Source: Chryseobacterium sp. Tr-659
GTDB lineage: Bacteria; Bacteroidota; Bacteroidia; Flavobacteriales; Weeksellaceae
Direction: 5' to 3'
Assembly (NCBI RefSeq): GCF_011752975.1
Contig: NZ_VWWP01000007.1
Span: forward strand, 186,001-250,000
DNA length: 64,000 nucleotides
Shown: positions 59,162-64,000 of the stretch, piece after piece
How positions within the stretch are numbered: the first letter of the stretch is position 1
How the letters are laid out: each line of letters starts with the position of its first letter
Notes under the pieces: model-generated
The model's input: the letters and a program-made list of their open reading frames with translations, nothing else
Told to the model about the DNA's origin: nothing
The model's database searches: none
Program-made: the position numbers and the translations under genes

Positions 59162-59689
59162 ATGAAAACTGAAGAAACCACATTAGACAGAATAAGAACC
59201 CGCCCAAGGTTCAAAATGTTTACGCATCTTACTAAGGAAGAATATGCTGACAATCTAAAGCAATATCTCACTGGGCATAAAGATGAGTTTGCAGGCAACA
59301 TCAACAAAGAAGTTGCTACCATCTGGGTGGAAACAGAATATGACAGTTACTGGAAACCCCGCCTTGCCTTACGGGTAGAAATTGAAGACGAACACACCGT
59401 AATACGCGGAGTATTTGGCCCCAGCTCTGCAGTGTGGACATTTTTTATGTTCCTCTATTTTTCTTTCTCCATACTCTGGATGACGTTCTTCACCATGTAC
59501 TATGTGGAAAAACAAATAAAAAGCGCTGAATACCCGTGGGCACTGAGCGCTTCTTTTGTAATGTTATTTTTTATTCTGCTTACTTATATTGCTGCAAGAT
59601 TCGGGCAGCATAAAGGCAAAGACGAAATGCTTAAACTGAGAAAGTTTGCTGAAGAATCTACTTTGCAGTTTGAAAAGAAAATTAATTAG
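59162..59689 (+). CDS. Hypothetical membrane protein with two helices
   Basis: A 175-aa protein with a soluble N-terminal part (about 1-80; MFTHLTKEEYADNLKQYL, IWVETEYDSYWKPRLALRVEIED) and two membrane helices (about 88-112 and 122-143), then a short charged tail. I do not recognise the family. Five bp separate it from the aspartyl protease gene, which suggests a shared job. Its last 8 bp overlap the 3' end of the convergent L,D-transpeptidase gene. Confidence 0.75.
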   Translation: MKTEETTLDRIRTRPRFKMFTHLTKEEYADNLKQYLTGHKDEFAGNINKEVATIWVETEYDSYWKPRLALRVEIEDEHTVIRGVFGPSSAVWTFFMFLYFSFSILWMTFFTMYYVEKQIKSAEYPWALSASFVMLFFILLTYIAARFGQHKGKDEMLKLRKFAEESTLQFEKKIN

Positions 59690-60725
59690 CAGGAAATTCC
59701 GCAGGCTTTTCATTCTGAACCGGTACAGCCGAAGCTTTTGCCATCTTAATGGAGTCTACTACTTTTTCTCTGTTACTCTGCTCTTTCAGCATTTTCGGAA
59801 CCTCCGGCTCCAGAAGTTTTGTAAGTTCTTCAACAGAAATATTGTTGGCATTCGGATCATCCAGAAGTTTTCTCCAGGGCTTTCTTCCTCCCCATTTATA
59901 GTCTCCGAATACCATTACTGCAGTACCTCTTGCTTTTGTAGTGGCCCCACCCGGATTCAGTATCCAGGTATCTGCATAAGAGTACAGCCATTGTGCATCT
60001 TTTCTCAATAATCGCAGACAAGAGTGTGAGGCAGGATATCCGGGAAGTGTGTATTCATGCCACCCGATACCGCCAATATTATGGATATTAAAATTATAAG
60101 GAAGTTTCCACTCACTGCTTACCGTAGAGATTGCCAGTTTCTTTTTCCAGTTGGCAAAAGTAAGTCCTCTTGTTGTCTGAGCTGCTTTTTTACCCATACT
60201 GGTTGGCCCCCATCTTACAAGACTTCCATTGGAATACACTCCAAAAGCCTGTATCGGGTATGAAAAGATCACAAATTTCTTCACACCACTTAATACATCC
60301 AGCTGCATCGGAAACGGAGAATAAGCCATAAGTGTAGTGTCTATTTTTGCAGGAACTACCAGAGTATCCGCATTCCATTTACTTTTAGAATCCAGTCTGT
60401 TTAAAGCCAGAATAGCCGTACGTTCTTCTACACTGTATTTTTTACTATATTCAGAATAGATGGAATCACGCATCTTCTTATCTTTTGGAAGAACAAAAGC
60501 ATTATAAAACCCATTCTCCTGCATTACCGGCGGAACAGATTCTTTCTTCACCACAGGTACGGAGTCTTTCTTCACAGAGTCTTTTTCTGCTTCCGGTGTT
60601 TCTGAAGCAGAGACAGTATCTTTAAAAGTATCGCTTATTTTTTCTATTTCTTTTTTACAGGAAACTAGGAAAACTGCACACAAGCACGCGTATAGAAATG
60701 ATTTTTTCACAGATATGTTCTTCAT
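59682..60725 (-). CDS. L,D-transpeptidase (YkuD) lipoprotein
   Basis: A 347-aa lipoprotein (lipobox FLVSC) with a Glu/Lys/Ser/Val-rich low-complexity linker (about 25-65) and a YkuD catalytic domain. The active site is HEYTLPGYPASHSCLRLL, with the catalytic Cys in HSCLR and the His about 12 residues before it. PIQAFGVYSNGSLVRWGPTSMG is the substrate-binding strand pair. Such enzymes form 3-3 crosslinks in peptidoglycan or attach proteins to it. It belongs to a different subfamily from the lipoprotein at 5065-5712. ATG 60725 is used; the frame extends 5 codons upstream. Confidence 0.92.
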   Translation of the reverse strand: MKNISVKKSFLYACLCAVFLVSCKKEIEKISDTFKDTVSASETPEAEKDSVKKDSVPVVKKESVPPVMQENGFYNAFVLPKDKKMRDSIYSEYSKKYSVEERTAILALNRLDSKSKWNADTLVVPAKIDTTLMAYSPFPMQLDVLSGVKKFVIFSYPIQAFGVYSNGSLVRWGPTSMGKKAAQTTRGLTFANWKKKLAISTVSSEWKLPYNFNIHNIGGIGWHEYTLPGYPASHSCLRLLRKDAQWLYSYADTWILNPGGATTKARGTAVMVFGDYKWGGRKPWRKLLDDPNANNISVEELTKLLEPEVPKMLKEQSNREKVVDSIKMAKASAVPVQNEKPAEFPAN

Positions 60726-60866
60726 AAATAAATCGGTCATTTAGTTTGGCTACCCAGTACAAATATCAGACCTAAAATTGAATCCTAAAAGACATTATTA
60801 AAAATACCGTAAAAAAACGGAATTTTCATTATGATAAATGAAGAGTAACTGATCAGTTTATCCTCT

Positions 60867-61289
60867 TTAATGATTGATTTCATTATAAAGAACAATATAT
60901 CTGTTATAATGATATATCCAGAGCGCCCACCAAGGCAGAGCCATAATTAGAAAAATGAAAATTCCTTCACCAGACACTTCTCCATCCATAATTATTAAAA
61001 ATGAATATAAAGACACAATAAACGGAACCAAAAACCAAGTCAATAGTACTTTCATTTTTCCCTGAAATGATTTTAAAATAGAAAAAAGACTGCAAAAAGA
61101 AAGTATACTTAATGAAAGTAATCCCAAAATGGCAAAGCCATATACCAAGCCACTCATATCACAATATCTCGGTGTTTCCCTGACTTCTTTTGTAAGACTC
61201 AAAAATATAATCAGAAAAATAACGGTAAGGATTGTAGATAACAGCCAGGTCTTAAGTATGGAAAGCAGGATAAATTTTCTTTTTGACAT
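60867..61289 (-). CDS. Hypothetical four-helix membrane protein
   Basis: A 140-aa protein with four predicted membrane helices (about 12-32, 45-68, 76-96 and 105-124). No family is recognised. ATG 61289 follows a TTG in frame, so the ATG is preferred. It lies beside the tRNA-Asp array on the same strand, but the array terminator separates them. Confidence 0.65.
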   Translation of the reverse strand: MSKRKFILLSILKTWLLSTILTVIFLIIFLSLTKEVRETPRYCDMSGLVYGFAILGLLSLSILSFCSLFSILKSFQGKMKVLLTWFLVPFIVSLYSFLIIMDGEVSGEGIFIFLIMALPWWALWIYHYNRYIVLYNEINH

Positions 61290-61360
61290 CAACTCATTGT
61301 TTACCCGCTAAAATAACCATAAAACATCAGCATACAAAAAATATGAACTGTATAGAAATA

Positions 61361-61390
61361 AAAAAGTCTTCTATTTCTAGAAGACTTTTT
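61361..61390 (-). terminator. Terminator of the tRNA-Asp array
   Basis: AAAAAGTCTTCT (61361-61372) and AGAAGACTTTTT (61379-61390) form a perfect 12-bp stem with a 6-nt loop, 1 bp beyond the last tRNA gene on the minus strand. Confidence 0.9.
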
Positions 61391-61391
61391 G

Positions 61392-61465
61392 CGATCCGGA
61401 CGGGACTCGAACCCGCGACCTCCGCCGTGACAGGGCGGCATTCTAACCAGCTGAACTACCGGATC
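61392..61465 (-). tRNA. tRNA-Asp (GTC), array copy 4 in transcription order
   Basis: A 74-nt cloverleaf: acceptor GATCCGG/CCGGATC, anticodon loop CTGTCAC with anticodon GTC, T-loop TTCGAGT, discriminator G; the terminal CCA is not encoded. Identical to copies at 61499 and 61605. Confidence 0.97.
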
Positions 61466-61498
61466 AATTTTTTTAAAAAGAAATTGAGAAAACTTCTG

Positions 61499-61572
61499 CG
61501 ATCCGGACGGGACTCGAACCCGCGACCTCCGCCGTGACAGGGCGGCATTCTAACCAGCTGAACTACCGGATC
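61499..61572 (-). tRNA. tRNA-Asp (GTC), array copy 3
   Basis: Same 74-nt sequence as its neighbours, anticodon GTC. A 33-nt spacer separates it from the next copy downstream (61392-61465). Confidence 0.97.
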
Positions 61573-61604
61573 AATTTTTTAAAAAGAAATTGAGAAAACT
61601 TCTG

Positions 61605-61678
61605 CGATCCGGACGGGACTCGAACCCGCGACCTCCGCCGTGACAGGGCGGCATTCTAACCAGCTGAACTACCGGATC
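61605..61678 (-). tRNA. tRNA-Asp (GTC), array copy 2
   Basis: Same 74-nt sequence, anticodon GTC. A 32-nt spacer separates it from the copy at 61499-61572. Confidence 0.97.
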
Positions 61679-61710
61679 AATTTTTTAAAAAGAAATTGAG
61701 AAAACTTCTG

Positions 61711-61784
61711 CGATCCGGACGGGACTCGAACCCGCGACCTCCGCCGTGACAGGGCGGCATTCTAACCAACTGAACTACCGGATC
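61711..61784 (-). tRNA. tRNA-Asp (GTC), promoter-proximal copy with a D-loop change
   Basis: 74 nt, anticodon GTC. It differs from the other three at one D-loop position: AGTTGG instead of AGCTGG in tRNA sense. This is the first gene after the promoter. Confidence 0.97.
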
Positions 61785-61820
61785 AAAAATGTAAAGAACT
61801 TCGTTTCTTTTTCGTGGTTG

Positions 61821-61851
61821 CAAAATTACACCTTTTTTTATTACCCACAAA
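61821..61851 (-). promoter_or_regulatory. Exact-consensus promoter of the tRNA-Asp array
   Basis: On the minus strand TTTG (61851-61848), 19 nt, then TAATTTTG (61828-61821): a full match to the Bacteroidota housekeeping promoter. The first tRNA begins 37 nt downstream of the -7 box. Confidence 0.85.
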
Positions 61852-61910
61852 TTATTTTCAAAAAAAATGTCTCCCAATCATGGAAGACATTCATTATCAA
61901 ACTTAATTTT

Positions 61911-62228
61911 TTATAAGTGAGCGCTTAATTTTTCAGCGATTACCTCTTTTGGAGCTACACCTACTAATTTGTCCACTACTTCTCCGTTCTTAAAGATAAG
62001 AACTGTAGGAATATTTCTGATACCATACTGCATAGAGATTTCCTGGTTGTTGTCCACGTCTACTTTTCCTACTACTGCTTTACCTTCAAAATCTGATGCT
62101 ACTTCTTCGATGATTGGTCCTAAAGTTCTGCAAGGTCCGCACCATACTGCCCAGAAGTCTACTAATACCGGTTTATCTGATTTTAAAACCGTATCCTGAA
62201 ATGAGCTGTCTGTAATTTCTAAAGCCAT
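61911..62228 (-). CDS. trxA: Thioredoxin
   Basis: Cytoplasmic disulfide reductant, 105 aa, the usual thioredoxin length. The active site is FWAVWCGPCR (Cys about 30 and 33) and the cis-Pro is in IRNIPTVLIFKNG. GKVDVDNNQEISMQYGI is typical. It is monocistronic, with its own -7 box (62285-62292). Confidence 0.97.
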   Translation of the reverse strand: MALEITDSSFQDTVLKSDKPVLVDFWAVWCGPCRTLGPIIEEVASDFEGKAVVGKVDVDNNQEISMQYGIRNIPTVLIFKNGEVVDKLVGVAPKEVIAEKLSAHL

Positions 62229-62284
62229 TTTTGTTTCTTTTATTTTAATTAATATTATTTTCTTTTTTGTCTTTTTCGGATGTT

Positions 62285-62292
62285 CAAAATTA
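62285..62292 (-). promoter_or_regulatory. -7 box of trxA
   Basis: TAATTTTG on the minus strand, perfect TAnnTTTG, 56 nt before ATG 62228. The -33 position is not consensus. Confidence 0.45.
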
Positions 62293-62311
62293 CGATTTTT
62301 AATGCATAAGA

Positions 62312-63487
62312 CTATCTATGCTCAACATTAGTTTTTTCTATAGTGTAATCTTTTGAAATTTCCTTTAAAGCGTTTACCAGTGTATCGATTTCTGCTTTTG
62401 TAGTCATATGGCTGAAAGAAATACGTAATGGTGTACAATGATCCATTTCATCCTCAGAAAGTACCATCATCATTACCATTGAAGGCTTTGAGGCTCCGGA
62501 CGAGCATGCACTTCCTTGAGAAATAGCAATCCCTTTCATATCCAGCTGAAGTCCTATTAATGGGTTTTTATAAGGCAATAAGGCACTTAACACGGTATAA
62601 AGACTGTTCTCCTTCTCAGCGCTTCTTCCATTGAATTTTATTCCTTCTATCTCGGCAGATAGTCTTTCGATCGCATAATCTTTAATTTCCTGCATATGAT
62701 TGGTATAGGCTTCCATATGATTAAGAGAAAGCTCCAATGCCTTACCAAGTCCTACAATACCACAAACATTTTCAGTTCCTGCTCTTAGGCTTCTTTCCTG
62801 AGGTCCTCCGGTAATGATTCCTTTCATACCTGTTGCTTTTCTGATGAAGGCAAAACCAGCTCCTTTCGGGCCATGAAATTTATGGGCACTGCAAGAAGCG
62901 AAGTCTACAGGAATATCAGAGAAATCAAGATTCATGTGAGCCATTGTCTGTACCGTATCCGAGTGGAAAAGAGCGTTATGCTCTTTGCAAAGTTCTGCAA
63001 CATTCTTAAGATTAATGATGTTCCCGATCTCGTTGTTGGCATGCATTAAGCTTACCAGTGTTTTTTTATCTGAAGCTTTTAATAATTCTTCTAATTTATT
63101 AAGATCAATATCTCCTTTTTCATTGGGACGGATATAATTTACTTCTACTCCTTTTCTGTTTTTCATATCCAGAATACTTTCAGACACGCATTTGTGTTCT
63201 AAAGGAGAGCTGATGATTCTTTCTACTCCAAGGTGTTCTACTGCAGATTTGATGATCATGTTGTTTGATTCGGTTCCACAGGAAGTGAAAATGATTTCAG
63301 CAGGAGTTACATGAAGATAGTCTGCAACCTGTCTTCTTACATTTTCAATAAGGATCTTTGCTTCTTGTCCGAAGCTATGCGTTGAAGACGGGTTTCCGAA
63401 ATTCATCTTCATAGTGCCCACCATTGCATCTATAACTTCTTCTGCAAGCGGAGTGGTTGCGGCATTATCTAAATATACTTTATCCAT
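62312..63487 (-). CDS. Cysteine desulfurase (NifS/IscS-like)
   Basis: PLP enzyme that removes sulfur from cysteine for Fe-S clusters or thio-modified tRNA; 391 aa. The PLP Lys is in SAHKFHGPKGAGF (about 199), the persulfide-carrying Cys in SQGSACSSGASKPS (about 324), and YLDNAATTPL opens the protein. ATG 63487 gives the canonical N-terminus (MDKVYLDNAATT); the frame extends 23 codons upstream into the preceding gene. It starts 2 bp after the stop of the PrcB-like gene, so the two are translated from one mRNA. Confidence 0.94.
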   Translation of the reverse strand: MDKVYLDNAATTPLAEEVIDAMVGTMKMNFGNPSSTHSFGQEAKILIENVRRQVADYLHVTPAEIIFTSCGTESNNMIIKSAVEHLGVERIISSPLEHKCVSESILDMKNRKGVEVNYIRPNEKGDIDLNKLEELLKASDKKTLVSLMHANNEIGNIINLKNVAELCKEHNALFHSDTVQTMAHMNLDFSDIPVDFASCSAHKFHGPKGAGFAFIRKATGMKGIITGGPQERSLRAGTENVCGIVGLGKALELSLNHMEAYTNHMQEIKDYAIERLSAEIEGIKFNGRSAEKENSLYTVLSALLPYKNPLIGLQLDMKGIAISQGSACSSGASKPSMVMMMVLSEDEMDHCTPLRISFSHMTTKAEIDTLVNALKEISKDYTIEKTNVEHR

Positions 63488-63489
63488 TA

Positions 63490-63960
63490 TTATTTTGAAT
63501 ATTTTAATTCTACGGAGGAAAACTGGTAATCTGAAGGGACTGTAAATATAAACCAAGGGCTGGAAATAACCTGAATTTCCATTCCTCCGGATGGTTCACC
63601 GGCAGGAACTTCCACATACAGTATATTATTCTTCAAAGCAGTTCCTTTAATCTCTCTGATCTGGTGGCTTCCTGATCTGAAAGTTCCCAGATTATACAGG
63701 ACCACTTTTTTGTCTTTCGGGAATTTCGGATAGCTGACGTTCGGAGCATCTTTTCCTAAGTCTACAATTCCAAAACTTCCACGGATTACGTTACGAAAAT
63801 CCTTTTCATCTTTGATGATTCTAAAGCCGGGTGTTTCCGCTCCTCCCTGTGATTCAGAAACAAGGAGCTCTGCACTATTCTGCATAGCAACTGACTTTTG
63901 AGATGGTGCGCCTGCACAGCTCATAAAGATTGCTGCACATGTTATCAACAGGCTTTTCAT
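63490..63960 (-). CDS. PrcB-like secreted lipoprotein
   Basis: A 156-aa lipoprotein (lipobox IFMSC, Cys about 15) with a C-terminal beta domain: KDKKVVLYNLGTFRSGSHQIREIKGT, LYVEVPAG and GGMEIQVISSPWFIFTVPSDY. This strand pattern fits the PrcB C-terminal family (protease complex subunit of oral spirochaetes), from memory. No protease gene is adjacent. It is the first gene of a unit with the cysteine desulfurase. A -7-like TAATTTTG lies at 63987-63980 on the minus strand. Confidence 0.78.
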   Translation of the reverse strand: MKSLLITCAAIFMSCAGAPSQKSVAMQNSAELLVSESQGGAETPGFRIIKDEKDFRNVIRGSFGIVDLGKDAPNVSYPKFPKDKKVVLYNLGTFRSGSHQIREIKGTALKNNILYVEVPAGEPSGGMEIQVISSPWFIFTVPSDYQFSSVELKYSK

Positions 63961-64000
63961 TTTTTACAATTTTATCTCCCAAAATTAATGAAAAAATTGG

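Larger units (their letters stand above)
61392..61784 (-). repeat. Tandem array of four tRNA-Asp units, period 106-107 bp
   Basis: Four 74-nt genes with spacers of 32-33 nt that are nearly identical (AAAAAGAAATTGAGAAAACT is shared). Units plus spacers were copied together. Confidence 0.95.

Noticed and set aside
61392..61784. CRISPR array interpretation of the regularly spaced repeats
   Set aside because: Units of 74 nt are complete tRNA genes and the spacers are nearly identical to each other, the opposite of CRISPR spacers.
61283..61877. Open frames across the tRNA array, for example ones reading SGRDSNPRPPP and VRMPPCHGGGRGFESRPD
   Set aside because: These are the classic spurious translations of tRNA genes; the DNA folds into four perfect tRNA-Asp cloverleaves.

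Overview
The window is AT-rich Bacteroidota DNA, most likely from the genus Chryseobacterium or a close relative (Flavobacteriia, Weeksellaceae). The evidence is a SusC/SusD pair, the gliding lipoprotein gene gldD, Bacteroidota-type sheath genes of a type VI secretion system (subtype iii), LytS/LytTR and TPR histidine kinases, many lipoproteins and AQ-type signal peptides, and promoters of the Bacteroidota form TTTG-N19-TAnnTTTG instead of -35/-10 boxes. It reads as ordinary chromosome. There is no intact IS element, prophage or CRISPR array; I saw one decayed ORF and several families of small intergenic inverted repeats.

Layout. 1-4387: the adaptor and (3'-truncated by the window edge) inner-membrane pump of an RND efflux operon, preceded by a small His-rich secreted protein. 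4574-8816: cell-envelope and housekeeping genes (SRPBCC protein, L,D-transpeptidase-like lipoprotein, DUF2459 protein, QueG, rhodanese, HD-domain protein). 8881-16026: alpha/beta hydrolase, Lrp regulator, nitronate monooxygenase, then surA, a PfkB kinase, gldD and mutY, all on the minus strand. 16098-19871: a lipoprotein, an isolated tssB-tssC sheath operon closed by a strong terminator, and a divergent protein with kinase-like motifs. 19935-29198: two M13 peptidase paralogues, a 1132-residue GH18/polysaccharide deacetylase/GT2 fusion and a CinA protein. 29313-38892: a lipocalin, a LytTR response regulator, small membrane proteins, a LytS-type kinase, and the SIMPL, MuiA-like and VWA genes. 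39178-43284: an FAD oxidoreductase, a STAS-like protein, and an MFS exporter divergent from its likely AraC regulator. 43727-49431: a phosphodiesterase-susC-susD operon. 49587-53552: lipA, an ECF sigma factor, tyrS and a beta-barrel protein. 53731-61289: a NarL-type two-component pair, lipoproteins, an esterase, an aspartyl protease with PDZ domain, an L,D-transpeptidase and small membrane proteins. 61361-63960: a four-copy tRNA-Asp array with an exact-consensus promoter, trxA, a cysteine desulfurase and a PrcB-like lipoprotein.

The most interesting signal is regulatory. Three promoters between 34838 and 36071 (LytS-type kinase, SIMPL gene, MuiA-like gene) each carry a pair of TTCACCAAG-like direct repeats with an exact 21-bp period, placed 29 bp upstream of the -7 box. 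That is the geometry of LytTR regulator sites, and the only LytTR regulator in the window lies 2 kb from the kinase gene. I infer an autoregulated two-component system controlling an envelope module of SIMPL, MuiA-like and VWA proteins. Next in interest are the isolated T6SS sheath operon with its divergent kinase-like gene, the three-domain polysaccharide fusion, the tRNA-Asp array, and four genes whose -7 box ends 4-6 nt before the ATG, suggesting leaderless transcripts.

All calls were made by reading; no database search was run. Family names come from recognised motifs and from memory.
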